NCBI RefSeq assembly: GCF_015706575.1
Contig: NW_024037074.1
Span: 5,518,001-5,582,000, forward strand
DNA from: Patiria miniata
Lineage: Eukaryota > Echinodermata > Asteroidea > Valvatida > Asterinidae
DNA: 64,000 nucleotides
Direction: 5' to 3'
Shown: positions 21,344 to 32,485 of the stretch, piece after piece
Position numbering within the stretch: position 1 is the first letter of the stretch
Layout: each line of letters begins with the position of its first letter
Translations under genes and position numbers: made by a program
The notes under the pieces: generated by a model
What the model was told of the DNA's origin: nothing
What the model saw: only the letters and a program-made list of their open reading frames with translations
The model's database searches: none

Positions 21344-21864
21344 TTAAAGGGAAGATACAACATTTGCAAACATCAAAAAACGAAATGATCAAATTATCAC
21401 GAAATACCTTACTGAATTGTTAGGGACTGACAGTCTAAAGCATCCTTAAAAATCGTGGCTCCTGGTGGGCTGACATTTTCAAGAAAAACTGTATTTTTCC
21501 AACGCTGGTCGGCCGACCAGCGTTGGAGAAAACTGGCTTTTTTCAAAAACTGTTCTTAATTTTTCATATTTAGTTATTCTGACTCTTCTTTGCAATTGAT
21601 CACACACCTGTGGAGGGGTACAAGCCTGCGAGACTGATTCTCTGAGCCTACAATTCCCCAAGTGTATTAATTGCTTCGTTTCATGTTAAGTAGGGTCAGG
21701 GAACCAGACTACAAGAACATGATAGGTTTTCTTGGTTTTTCCAGCATCTACAAGCCCAAAACATGAAACAAGTCATTTAACAATATTTTATATAACATAC
21801 TTATCCTCCAAATCCATTTATTTCTGAAAATTGCAGCAAAAGCAAATGTTGTACATTCCCTTAA
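21344..21864 (+). mobile_element. TTAA-flanked element, copy 1
   Basis: TTAA at both borders; the left end reads AGGGAAGATACAACATTTGC and the right end, reverse complemented, GGGAATGTACAACATTTGC. The interior carries the palindrome CCAACGCTGGTCGGC / GCCGACCAGCGTTGG and the motif GGTCAGGGAACCAGACTAC. TTAA targets are used by piggyBac and Kolobok elements. Close copy at 57483-57997; inverted, diverged copies at 25190-25730 and 44390-44875. Confidence 0.82.
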
Positions 21865-22838
21865 AGCATCAGTGCACTAGTTCACATTTATCTCTCCAGT
21901 TCGGCTACTATTAGCTACTGAATGAAGAAAAAAATTAATGAGAATTTTGGAAAGGATTGTAATTAAGTTATAGCATGGGTGACCTTTGATAATATCACCC
22001 TGTTTGGCAATCGTCTTTTACGGTAATTGATATTACTCAGGCATATACATGTATAGGAGCCTATAATACATATGTCGTGTACCTTCATATTTTCAAGGAC
22101 ATGTGCGCCTCGCTATTTTTATCTTGAATTTCCCCCAAAAATAGTGTAAGAGAAGTTACAAGTACAAATGTACATTAATAGTACTGGGCCATGTATTTTA
22201 GGAACTCTTTTTTTTCTTCTTCTTTTTCTTTTTTGAAACACCAGATGTCAGAATGAGAAAGGATCACAATGTATGTATGCGTGCTGGCACGGTTTACAGT
22301 TATTCTTCTTCAAGTGGGATCGATGCGGTTCTAGTTTCCCGTCGTGGGCCGAAGAATGACCCTCTAATTCAAAACGCCAGTAAAAAAAAACCATGCAGTC
22401 CTCGTTCAAAGCAGAAAATGTAGGAGCGCACATGATGGCCAACCCAGGCAGACTCTTTGAAGACTTTGTTTTATCGGGACCGAGAGTTTCACAAGTCCGA
22501 TTCTAACACTCGGCTGCTGGTCTGGGTAGCGACTTGAGGAAATCCTAGCACAACTGCCCTGTCTGAAAATGAATCAACACCAGTTATAGAACATATTAAA
22601 TCGTTGTGCCAACAGTCGTGCCAACATGTCGACATTTTAGACAGGGAAGGAAACATCAGTTGGAGATGAATCAGTAAAACCCCAGACAATTGGCTGCGGA
22701 GGGAAACCCACTTGAGCCGGGGAGGGGGGTGGTGGGTTGCCAACTGAATCCTCCTGGCGCCCCTGGGACGGGGACCCGATGAGGTGCACCGGGGCTAAAA
22801 AGAAGGGGGAGGGGGAGTACAAACGAACCCAATAATAT
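21865..22838. other. Intergenic stretch without a gene
   Basis: AT-rich, with a G-rich patch at 22715-22825. No supported gene. Confidence 0.4.
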
Positions 22839-22840
22839 TA

Positions 22841-23176
22841 CACTGTAAAAACGGTGCTTAGCATTTAAACACATTTCTAAACACTAATTCTGTACCCACT
22901 TTTTCCACACATTTAGCATCATGACATGTTTAGATGTCCTTTTTCTGTGACACGCATTATCCGTTTGACATGTGCAATGAATAATATGTGTAGTATTTAA
23001 ACACCTTCCTAAGCGCATTTAGATATACAATCCTAAGCACATGTCCAAAACGTAAACACGTTTAGTTTCATAACATTAAAAAGTGGTAAACGTTTAGAAT
23101 TGAAACACATTCCTAAACGTATTAAACTCTAAACACCGTCTGATGTGTTTAAATGCTAAACACTGTTTTTACAGTG
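22841..23176. mobile_element. Tc1/mariner-like MITE with CACTGTAAAAA termini, copy 2
   Basis: Starts CACTGTAAAAACGGTG and ends CACTGTTTTTACAGTG, with TA on both sides (22839-22840 and 23177-23178). The 336-bp interior is full of AAACAC/CTAAACAC motifs. Its termini match the shorter element at 7269-7460. Confidence 0.82.
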
Positions 23177-23178
23177 TA

Positions 23179-23652
23179 GTCTTGAAATCCAGTCGGTACA
23201 CGGTTGAGTTTACACCTATACGCGGGGCCCGGGAAATGTACGTTTGCAGTATACTGAATGGCCGTACCGTGCACATTTAACAACGACTTGAAATCAAATC
23301 TGTCCTTGTTGGCACTCGGAGAGAGGGATTTTGAGTGCTTAAATATTCTTGTATCTAGGTGAGTTGTCCCTTAATCCAATTATCCAGAAATATGTAAATG
23401 CCATGTTCAACTACACCAGTGTGTATTTTTAATAAAAAAATATGGCCATCGGTTGAGACTTCAACATCACAAAAATGTGCATTTGTTTGACAGTGGCTGA
23501 AAGAGAGATCCAAAACGGAAAATCCAGAAGTTTAAACTAGTTGGACTGTTCCAAAACGGGATTTCCTAAATATATTACAAGACAGGGGGATTTTTTTTCA
23601 AGCAGGCAGAACCTTCAAACCAAAGTTGAAGGCCTAAGTACCAATCAGGGGC
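23179..23652. other. Intergenic stretch without a gene
   Basis: Nothing recognisable other than spacer sequence before the hAT-like insertion. Confidence 0.4.
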
Positions 23653-23660
23653 ACTATACA

Positions 23661-23908
23661 CAAGGGCGGATCCAGGGGGGCGGGGGCCAAAGGGGGCCAT
23701 GCCCCCCCCCCAAACGAAACCTATTTTTTTTATTTTTTTTTATGTGACATCGCAATAAAGGCAGGCAATGAGTACACCACCATCTTTTCCTCAAAAAAAC
23801 ATTGGTTAAAGTGGTCAGAAATTGCCTCAGATCGCACCACAGAGCATCTAGAATCAAAAAAAATATTGGATTCTAGATGAAAAAAATTGTGTTCTGGATC
23901 CGCCCTTG
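23661..23908. mobile_element. hAT-like MITE, copy B
   Basis: Same family as 3838-4150. Termini CAAGGGCGGATCCAG and CTGGATCCGCCCTTG, with a perfect 8-bp duplication ACTATACA (23653-23660, 23909-23916). At 248 bp it is shorter than copy A; it lacks the G/C-rich segment near copy A's right end. The shared interior CAATAAAGGCAGGCAATGAG is nearly unchanged, so the copies are relatively young. Confidence 0.9.
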
Positions 23909-23916
23909 ACTATACA

Positions 23917-25189
23917 AACCTATACACAGCGGGTGATTTCAGTATCGATAAGGCGCATCGGGGGAACTTCACTCCGGTTTGAGAATTCAGGAGTTGGCTC
24001 ATGGGACCAATAAGCCGCACTGTCCAAAAGATAAAACTGCATGGGTTCAAAACCTTCCAAAAGCCGATCTTGAGAAAAGTAGAACATGTCTGATCATGGT
24101 CTGATTCACTTAGCCCACAAAATGTACTGGTATTTACCCATGAAACATGACACTAAAAATAGCTTATAGCCCCCTTCCGCTTAATTTAGTCACGCTGAAC
24201 GAGGAGTCGCCGTGGCAATCATTGGTCTTCCGTGTGCGAATTTTGGTGATTTAATGTGAAATAAAGGCGTTAGAGCCCCAGGTTGTTGTCGGTATATATC
24301 TTGGAAGAAAGTTGTTTTTTTCTGAAACAAAAAGATAGTCATGTCAAATCAAATGTTTAATGAGGAATGTAAAGCACACAAAAAAAGCATAATGACGTCA
24401 TTACTCAAAAGGTCGCCCTCTACACATACGTCGAAGAAAGCTGAATTTCGAGTTTAAAATCACTTCTGCAAAAAAATACCCAATTGACCATGATTATTTC
24501 CGTGGACGACTGCAAATGACTTCTCGTAGTTTCAGAATGATTACGTCGTCAGACCTGTATTTTTTTGTGGGGAGAATTTGAAAATATGATTTCTTTCTTA
24601 ATTTAAATCCATCATTAATCAGTAACCAGTGGCGCTGATGTTAGCAACACAATAAGAATATCAGTTGATGTTGGGCTTCCTAATGACGTCATCAAACCGT
24701 TAGGTGTAATCCATACAGTCATATACATTCGTATAATTTTTATACTTTCCGAAGTTCTTTTCTCTTTATTGTGCTTAGAAATCCTGTCTTAATTAAATCT
24801 ATTTTGATTTTGAACATTTTCACTGATGACGTCATTAAACCGGAAGCAACGTGATTTTTTTTTTTTTTTTTTTTTCAAATTAAAAAAGTTAATCTTGAAA
24901 TGGCTAAAGTTGAAGTTTCTTTTTCGGTTATTTGACAGAAATGTATACCGAATTGTTCAATGAAATAGTTGCCTGTCCGATCACCCTGCGTATAAAACAG
25001 AAACAAACGCGAATCTTTAGTTTTTTTCCAAAATAAAGAAACAATCTCTGATTTGAAATAGCTCCATGTAAGAAATTGAGCCTCGATTGAAGACTCCAAA
25101 TTAGCATCATGCTTCGCTCCCGATGTTGGTTGACTTGTATCCAGCCGTTCTTCAAAAACACGAACCTATAGCTCTCTGGCTTTGAATGC
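23917..25189. other. Intergenic AT-rich region
   Basis: No gene. A long poly-T run at about 24855-24876 and several GACGTCAT (CRE-like) octamers around 24390-24840, which may be chance in this AT-rich context. Confidence 0.4.
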
Positions 25190-25730
25190 AAATGTAATAT
25201 GCAACTTTTGCTTTTTGCTGTAATTTTCAGTAATTGATGGATGGGGGGGGGGGGGTAGTGTTTTAGAGCAAACATTGTTACGCTGGCCTGTTGAAAGTTG
25301 AGTGTTCGTAGATGTTGTAAAAACCAAGAAAGGAAATGTTGTGCTTGTAGTCTGGTTCCCTGACCCTACTTCAGACGAAACGAGGCAATTTATAGACGTC
25401 GGGCAATTGCCAGGTCAGGGAACCAGACTAGCTGGCTTGCACCCGTTCACGGATGTGTAACCGATTGCAAACAAAATGTGGACTAAGTAAATTTAGGAGC
25501 ATATTTGAAGAAAATTAATTTTTTTCAAACGATTGTCGGCTGACCGTAGCTGGAAATTAATACCGAAAAAATCCACTTTTCATAAAAATGACAGCACATC
25601 AGGTGCCATGAATTCACAGGATGCTTGAGAATATTATTCGCTTACGGTCAAGTAAGGTATTCATTAATAATTTGGTGGTTTTGTTTTTAGATGTTTGCAA
25701 AATGTTATATATATTTAGGCCTACCTTTAA
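25190..25730 (-). mobile_element. TTAA-flanked element, diverged inverted copy
   Basis: Reverse-orientation relative of 21344-21864: GCTGTAATTTTCAG near the left end, TAGTCTGGTTCCCTGACCC in the middle, ATGTTTGCAAAATG near the right end, and CCTTTAA at the right border. The middle carries an extra inverted copy of the GGTCAGGGAACCAGACTA motif. The left border is degenerate. Confidence 0.68.
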
Positions 25731-26189
25731 GTCGTGTTCATGATTGAACACTGATGTGCGTGCATGGCGCGGGCAGTGTTGTTTGATCATGTATTACCGG
25801 CCAGCTGGGGAGTATTAATGTTGCGATTCAGGAGCAGATACCGGCTTAAAGAAATGAACACAGTCATGTTGGCCCACATTAATACGTAACACAGCTTTGC
25901 ACCTGACGAATGACCCAGGCTGAAGGGTATAAATCACTGCTTTTATGAGTCGGGGAAATTAAAGGTGACGGGATGTTAGATGTTAGCTTTTGCAATGTCT
26001 TCACAAGAATAACCAGAGTGTCAGATTTACATTGTCGGTAATGATTGCGATGCTACCAGGATGAGGAGGATGGCGGCGCTGTACTCTCGTACTAAAAAAA
26101 AAGAATATCCGAACCGACTGTTTTACAGCTGCTGGGTCTCTTTTTTAACACTGCCGTGAAACAGTGGATATCCATGAAATACCACCTTA

Positions 26190-26745
26190 AATGTGGACAT
26201 GGTTAAAAAACGGTGTTTGTGTTCAAAATTCCGCAACTGAAAAAGTACATGCAGGGGCGTAAATCCGGGGGGGGGGGGTATTTATCCCCCACTTTTAGAC
26301 CAGGGGGATGGGTTATTGAATCACCCCCCCCCCCAACTTTTTTTAATGAAAAAAAAAGGATTTTGAGGTATTTTTCGAACATCCCAACAATTAAAACGTA
26401 TTCAATAGCACTGAAAAAGTAGAGAAACAAAGTACAAAAGCTTAAAAAAATTAAGCGCGAGTATATTGATATACATCTTTATCCTGAAGAGCGCTCCCTA
26501 GTATAATGTGGTGTCCATCCCCCCCCCCCCCCCCCCCCGGTTTTTCTAATTTCCACGGCCGGGCAATTTTAGGATTTTCGGGTCATCCCCCATCCCCCCC
26601 ACCCCCCACCCCCACTCGCCGGCGCAGATTTACGCCAATGAGTACATGAGCGATTTGAATGATTCTTTCACTAAAAGAAAGCTTATTAATTGGACTTTCA
26701 TATCCTAGATTTGGAAAGCACTATATGCAGAAATTCTTTAAAAAT
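26190..26745 (+). mobile_element. Broken TA-type MITE split by a hAT-like insertion
   Basis: Sequence before 26252 (AAAAAGTACATG) and after 26640 (AGTACATGAGCGATTTGAATG, continuing to GCAGAAATTCTTTAAAA) corresponds to one stretch of the MITE at 19290-19511. The left part is diverged and its boundary is approximate. Confidence 0.6.
26252..26640. mobile_element. hAT-like MITE nested in another MITE
   Basis: Ends CAGGGGCGTAAATC and GATTTACGCCAATG are inverted repeats. A perfect 8-bp duplication AGTACATG flanks the element (26244-26251 and 26641-26648). The 389-bp body is rich in poly-G and poly-C and includes CCACGGCCGGGCAATTTTAG, shared with the degenerate element at 15370-15729. Confidence 0.88.
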
Positions 26746-27687
26746 AGGGGGCACCATTTGGTTTTCCTTTAGTTCTAAATATACTTCTGATTTTTATGAA
26801 AGGTTTCCCCTGTCAAAATATAAAGGAGATTATGATGTCAGTTTGAGTGGTCTCTTTCATGTCCTCAGTATGACTCAGTTTCAAGAGTTGACCGACGACT
26901 CATTTTTCAAAGAAAGAACGTATCTTCTACATACCCAGGATTTTCAGGTCAGGAAACGACTTATTAAAAACTAAGTTTGCAAACAATAATTTCTTAAGCT
27001 ACAAGTTTACTGACAAGGTTACCTATGATAAATCACAGTAGGGTGCATGCCCTTTTCAGATTTATACTTCACTTGGCGTCGTGGAAAGTGACAATGTCTG
27101 AAAAGCAAAGCAAATTAAACGCAACTCCTGCAAGTTTTTCAGATTAATTGGTTAGTTACAATTTTATACGAGGAAATTTAATATCTATTTAAACACTAGT
27201 TTCCTACTCAACCTGCAGCAAAATCACGGCCTCCTAATGATATGTTTCCTAAATGATATTAGTGAGTAAACCGTTTTGCCAATTTCGAAAGTTCAAGTTA
27301 TCATTGCGGCATCAGTTGTAACGGAACTTCCCACCCCCCACCCCCCTCAAAAAAATACAGACATGACTTTTGACAATCAAAAAACTAAACCAGTACATGA
27401 CGTGTCATAATTATGACGATAGTCCAGCAGTATGCGTGGTTAAATCAGTAAGCGTAAAAAATAAAAAACACAAACATGTTATTGACATACAAAAGCCAAG
27501 CGATTTTCTGCGTCCCGACAAGTGTCCGTCACGTGACGAGGCATATTTTTGGACACAAAATGTCACGTCTCTTCCAACTGTTCATGAATTTGGATCGAAG
27601 GAAAGTGCGTATTTCCTCCATTTGCCCATGGAGTACAGAGCCCTCGGTTTCACAGAAAGGCCACAGTAGAACAGTCAGCGAACTTTA
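26746..27687. other. Intergenic stretch without a gene
   Basis: Open frames at 26690-26974 and 27370-27669 have no domain, signal peptide or repeat relation to the receptors; I treat them as chance. Confidence 0.4.
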
Positions 27688-28412
27688 TCCCTATGGGCTC
27701 CGTGCGCCAACAAAGATGGCGCCCTTTTTACCTAGCAACGACGTCCCATAGGCGGGACATTTAGCTGGTTGACGCGCACCGTTCCTTTTGTGTGACGCAC
27801 GTACACCAGGGGATTTGTACTATGTACACGCAGTGGTGGTACGACCGCGCGTCGAGGTGCACACCGGTAAATCGATTCGCCAAGCTCATGAATAAAAGTA
27901 ATATACCCTCAAAATATTCTATATTAGAGAGTTCTGAGCGCCGTAAAATTGGGGAATTGAAGAGATATGGTAATGAACCTCTGGCACGGACTTGGGGCTT
28001 CCAATTCTGAGCATTTTGGATGCTATTGGGCTCGAAAGTGGCGCTATTTTGCCATGTTGTGGAGGGATCGTTTTTCAAGATGGCTACTTTTCCGCTTTGG
28101 GGAAAATAGGGGTCGTCTTCTTTGCGTGAAAATATCTCGAAAAGTCAATGGTCAACCCACCAAAAATTGAAAAGAAAATGAAAGATGACACATTGATCAT
28201 CATTTTTCTGTGCAGCTTGAATACCTGTGAGAGTTTTGAGTATTTTTAAAAGAATTTTGAAGTATGGGCATTTAGCACTAGTGTCTATGGGAGTTTATTT
28301 GCAGGTATGCACCCGTCGCGGCAAAATTGCAGTCAGGCAAGATGGCGTCGGTCGGTCACCCCAAACTGTACTTTCTTTGCCGGTGAGGGGGTACTTGTGA
28401 ACGGAGCGGATA
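27688..28412 (+). repeat. Dispersed repeat H, copy 2 (interrupted)
   Basis: 27699-27854 (CTCCGTGCGCCAAC, GATGGCGCCC, TTGACGCGCACCGTTCC) and 28314-28412 (GGCAAAATTGCAGTCAGGC to TGTGAACGGAGCGGATA) make one repeat when the MITE at 27855-28313 is ignored. The same repeat at 10550-11296 is interrupted elsewhere. Confidence 0.72.
27855..28313 (+). mobile_element. 5-bp-TSD MITE, single diverged copy
   Basis: Termini AGGTGCACACCGGTAAAT and, reverse complemented, GGGTGCATACCTGCAAAT. A perfect 5-bp duplication CGTCG lies at 27850-27854 and 28314-28318. Body related to 10089-10549 (for example AAAAATTGAAAAGAAAATG) but clearly diverged. Confidence 0.75.
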
Positions 28413-28419
28413 TGCTGTC

Positions 28420-28440
28420 TTTTATTATTATTATTATTTA
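28420..28440. repeat. (ATT)n microsatellite at SINE tail
   Basis: ATTATTATTATTATT lies directly beside the 3' end of the reverse-oriented SINE copy, where tRNA-derived SINEs commonly carry simple-repeat tails. Confidence 0.7.
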
Positions 28441-28449
28441 TCATTTCTG

Positions 28450-28707
28450 GTAATGAAACCAAGGATTCCTCAAAAGCGCCCTAGGCACTGTAGCTCGCAA
28501 GCCTAAAGAAACCTGTGGAGAAAAGACAATGAGAAGAAGTTACAGTTTTAGAGGTGGGAGGAAAAGCCCAGAAGAATATTCTGGGGAAACCCACGGAATC
28601 AGGCAGGGACTGAAAACCCAATCCACATATTGGCCCAGGCGGGATTCGAACCCGGGTCACAGCGGTGGAAGGCGAGGAAAGTATCGCTACGCCAACCTGA
28701 CTCCCCT
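28450..28707 (-). mobile_element. tRNA-derived SINE, copy 2
   Basis: Reverse complement of the 8668-8929 element. Read on the minus strand it has GGTTGGCGTAGCG (A-box-like) and GGGTTCGAATCCCGCC, a perfect B box, followed by the conserved body and the (ATT)n tail. Confidence 0.82.
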
Positions 28708-31564
28708 TTGCAGTAGTACCCACAAGTATTGTTGCCGCCGCAGGATTGGTCGGGCCCAAGAGAGTCCCAAAAAACACTTTTAAGAAGTTTTTTTTACAAT
28801 GGATTTGTAACAACTTCATCTACCAAACGTTTCACTTGGACTGATGTGTTCATGATGTGGCTAGCTTTTGGTTACCTTGGAAACACGTCACCTGCATTAA
28901 GAGGTATGCATCATGCCATAAGGCAGCGAATGCACAAGGTTGTTTAAATGTTGTCATAACTGCACTCAGATTTCTTATAATTATCAGGAGAAAATCGCAA
29001 CCGGCTTCAATTTCACCCCACAAAAATCAACAATATAAGTTGTGTGAATAAAGCTGAGTAAAACTGGAGAGGTTTTTAGTCGCATGATCTCATGCATATT
29101 TAAATATAAATGTATGTTTCTGCCAGCTTCTGAATCCTTATTTATGTATAAATGAAAAACAACAATTAACGTGTTATCTAAAAATGTTTGTAACGATTGA
29201 AAAATAATACAATCCATATTTCTTGGCTTCGGGTTCAGTCTCTGTGTTCCCTTAATTATATCGTGCGGACGTTTTCATTTCTCAGGCGCCCCGCTGTTTT
29301 CACATTTAGCGGCTTGAACATGTAAACGACTCGGGTCGGGACGTGCTATTTTAGGCGGGAAAGTCGGTGTTAATCTGACATAACCTGCCACAGATCTTGG
29401 CGATGACAGACATGTCCGCCAACCTCCTCGATATCGGTGCTGAGTTTTTCTAGGGACTCCTCAACTCCAAAACATAGAAATTTGTTTGTTTGGGGATTTG
29501 TTCGACTAGTTTAGGGGATTAACAAGTGGCATTATGGATTAGGCTACTCCCAAAACACAATTTATGACGTCAGATAGACAGGCAGTGGGTGTGAAGCAAG
29601 AGGGCGCTCTTCTCAAAGTGTGTTGGACTTGGTCGAGAAGATGATGTTGTATAGATGACAGTGCAGAATTGGGGGGGGGGGAATCCAAATCAGAAATGAT
29701 AAGAAACAAGTAAATATAACGTACAGCTCCATACCAATTGTTAGCAGTCAAATAACTTTACCGTGCAACGCTTGATTCACTCTTCCATATCTAAGAAATA
29801 TGCCGGTATGTCAGCTTTATTGATTAAGGGTTTCTGAGGGCGCTACAGATAATTTTGATCTTAATGGAACCCCGGTTTACCAGGACGAACTCCTGCCTCC
29901 ATCAACTCCAGACTACAGAGGGCCTTTTCACGGCAATGCTTCATGTGTCACGCATGTCATCCACATTGTCTTTGAACAAAAACTCGAGGCTTCAGCAAGT
30001 CCGGCCTCGTTGAGTTCATTTGACACAATTTCCATACAGAGGGCGCACTTCTGGTATCAGGGAGTTTCAAGGGATGTGGAATGCCCTGTCTTAAGATCCA
30101 TACTTCAGTTTGAATACCGAAGGTATCCGTTGAAGTTGGGTGTATTCTAGCGATACAGTCTAGACCAGCTATTTAAGACATTGGCGACAGAAGCGGGAAA
30201 AGCTAAAGGTGCTCCCCCTTTGAAAATAAGAAATGTCTCCACCTTCAAATCCCTAGTTTTAATATCTTGTCCACTTTCAGAACCTTCCGCTGCGAGTGGT
30301 TCAAGGAAGATGCCTCGTGGTTTTCTTTTTTTTTTATCTCTCTCTCTCTCTCTTTGCTTTTTCTTGTAGTAGCACATTATAAAGATGGTATAACATTCAA
30401 ACCAATTACTGTAAAAGTCCCTACTAATTTAAGTGAATGTGATCCAGACTACTCCAAGAAGACTCATCTCACGCATCAACAGTAGAGACAGGAGGGAAAT
30501 GGGTAGGCGTGTCCCGTCTGGTGGGAGTGAGACACGATGACGACGACCTGACCGTTTATGGGTGAGAAGCCATCGCTTTAATCTGCTCTCGTGTAACCTA
30601 ATTGATTTGACACGAGTTTGGAGCCGAGTGATTCCTGTGTATTTCGCTGCAGGATGGTGAATCATGAGAACAAGCTAAACATTGACAAAAAACCGGCGGC
30701 CGTGGTAAGCGGGCTCCCGCTGCAAGGCCTGACGTGATAACATTGGAATCGACATAATTCAAGATGTTTACCACCTTTTTTGTACCCCCCCCCCCAAAAA
30801 AAAAACAGTTTTCTCCTAATTGCCCAATGCCTAACATGAAAAGCAGTGTTCATTTTCTGCTGGTGGATATTAAAAATTAACAGATATGTATATGGTTTGA
30901 ATTGCGGACAAGCCCCCAAATCGTAACGAACTATAGCTGCGCGTATGATACATTTGCAGTGTAAAACTTCCTTCTTGTGGTGAAATCCAGACAATAAAAA
31001 TATCAAGTTCAGGAAGTTCCCTTCTTGCATACACGTTACGCGAATCACGAGATATGTGGTTTGGATGTCACATTATAAGGTCGTCAGAGTACACAGTAAC
31101 CGAGAATAGTCCTTGCCAAAAAGGGCACATAACTGGGACGTCCCGACCGGAATTAGGGGGTCATGCATGATGCCATATGCATGCATTATGGGCAAAAAAA
31201 CTTCCAAAGAGGAAGACGAAGAGGAAATTGCAGAGCATGGGGAAAACCCATTGGAAAGACTTCAAGTTCATTATCAAGTTGATCTCCTTTGTTATATTCT
31301 GCGACACTGTCGGTCTCTGGTACACATTGGATTTGTAAACCACCCTGCAAGGTCTCCGGATACATAGAGTGTGCAACTACAATCCACACTTAGTTCAAGT
31401 TCAGGAAATTGAGCAGCTTCACTCTAGTACCAAATGACTGTACTCTCTTCTGAGCCATCAGGGGTAAACTGGAAATAAAGTCATCGGGAAGAGATCAAGC
31501 TTGGTTTTATTTCACTTCTGAGAATTCCGTAAGCAAGAGATTGTAAGTTGTTCATTAGAGAGAG
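28708..31564. other. Intergenic region upstream of receptor at 31565
   Basis: No gene supported. Contains a (CT)n run at 30338-30352, a poly-G run at 29670-29680 and a poly-C run followed by poly-A at 30786-30805. The last few hundred bases should hold the next gene's promoter. Confidence 0.4.
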
Positions 31565-32485
31565 ATGGCACTGTCTGCATTCGCATTCTTCTATATCTTG
31601 CTTGTCACTCTGGCAGCACGACACGTTGCTTCCAACCCAATTCAAGACCCAGACAAAACCCTGGCAATGTTCCTGAAGGTTGAATCTGGCTCTGAGACGG
31701 CCGTACCCATGGAAGGTGGATCGGTGAAATTCCAGTGCGATATCCAAGATTACATGGCATCCTCCCACGTCGTGACTTGGACTCGGTTCGATTCCAAATC
31801 GGCGTCTTGGATCGTCCTGGCAGAGGCTGGCACGCTGAAAGCACCTGCCGATCAGCGGATTCTGGTGTCTCGGGTCCAGGCCTCCAATGCATCCCGTCGA
31901 GGTAACGTCCACCAGCGACTCGTCATCGACCCTGTTCGCGATTCGGACGAGGGGCTGTACCGCTGCAACGTCCAGATGAGCACCGACAACGGCACCGCCC
32001 TCTGCAGCACCAAGACGATCTCTTCAAGAGAGCTGGCTCTGACCGTGCACTCCCCAGAAATCTTCCCGGTCTGCACTCCGAGTGCTTCGTCAAGAGACCC
32101 GCTCGTTCCTGGTGACATCTTATCCTGCGGCACCCTGGTCAAGTCCCGAGTCCCCGTGGTCACCAGGCGGGGAAATCGAGCAGGCAATCCTGAGGGCTGG
32201 TCAAAGGGTCCACGCAGGGATGGACGGCAAGGATGGGAGCTGACGCGAGGTGTCAACGCATCGGACGACGGGACCATGTACGACTGCTGGTCTTTCTCGA
32301 CCGACTACGCCGTAGGGGAGCTGGCCTTGTCTTGCCCCATCGCTCCTCGGGTGGTAGGGGGCACCGAATCGCCAGCCTCGGAGGGGTTATCGACAGGGGC
32401 GATCGTTGGCATCGCTGCTGGCGCTTTTGTAGTCGTTTTAATAATCATGGTCGCCTGCATGTGCTGCTGTTGCTGCAAATCATAA
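31565..32485 (+). CDS. Ig-superfamily receptor with cysteine-cluster end, no signalling tail (array member 4)
   Basis: A 306-residue single-exon protein; start context GAGATGG. Signal peptide about 1-23 (VASN). V-type Ig domain with Cys58, Trp72 and DEGLYRC (Cys134), plus an extra Cys147. The membrane-proximal domain shows FPVCTPS (Cys170), LSC (Cys188), GW, DDGTMYDC (Cys241) and CPIAPR (Cys257), a variant of the CxIGPL ending. A hydrophobic helix (about 276-298) runs straight into CMCCCCCKS and the stop, so there is essentially no cytoplasmic domain. The Cys cluster is a likely palmitoylation site, which would favour raft association (inference). Its closest relative is the gene at 47242: both have WTRFD, QRLVI(D/N)PV and a CGTL motif. 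It may be a decoy, adhesion or co-receptor form. Confidence 0.92.
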   Translation: MALSAFAFFYILLVTLAARHVASNPIQDPDKTLAMFLKVESGSETAVPMEGGSVKFQCDIQDYMASSHVVTWTRFDSKSASWIVLAEAGTLKAPADQRILVSRVQASNASRRGNVHQRLVIDPVRDSDEGLYRCNVQMSTDNGTALCSTKTISSRELALTVHSPEIFPVCTPSASSRDPLVPGDILSCGTLVKSRVPVVTRRGNRAGNPEGWSKGPRRDGRQGWELTRGVNASDDGTMYDCWSFSTDYAVGELALSCPIAPRVVGGTESPASEGLSTGAIVGIAAGAFVVVLIIMVACMCCCCCKS

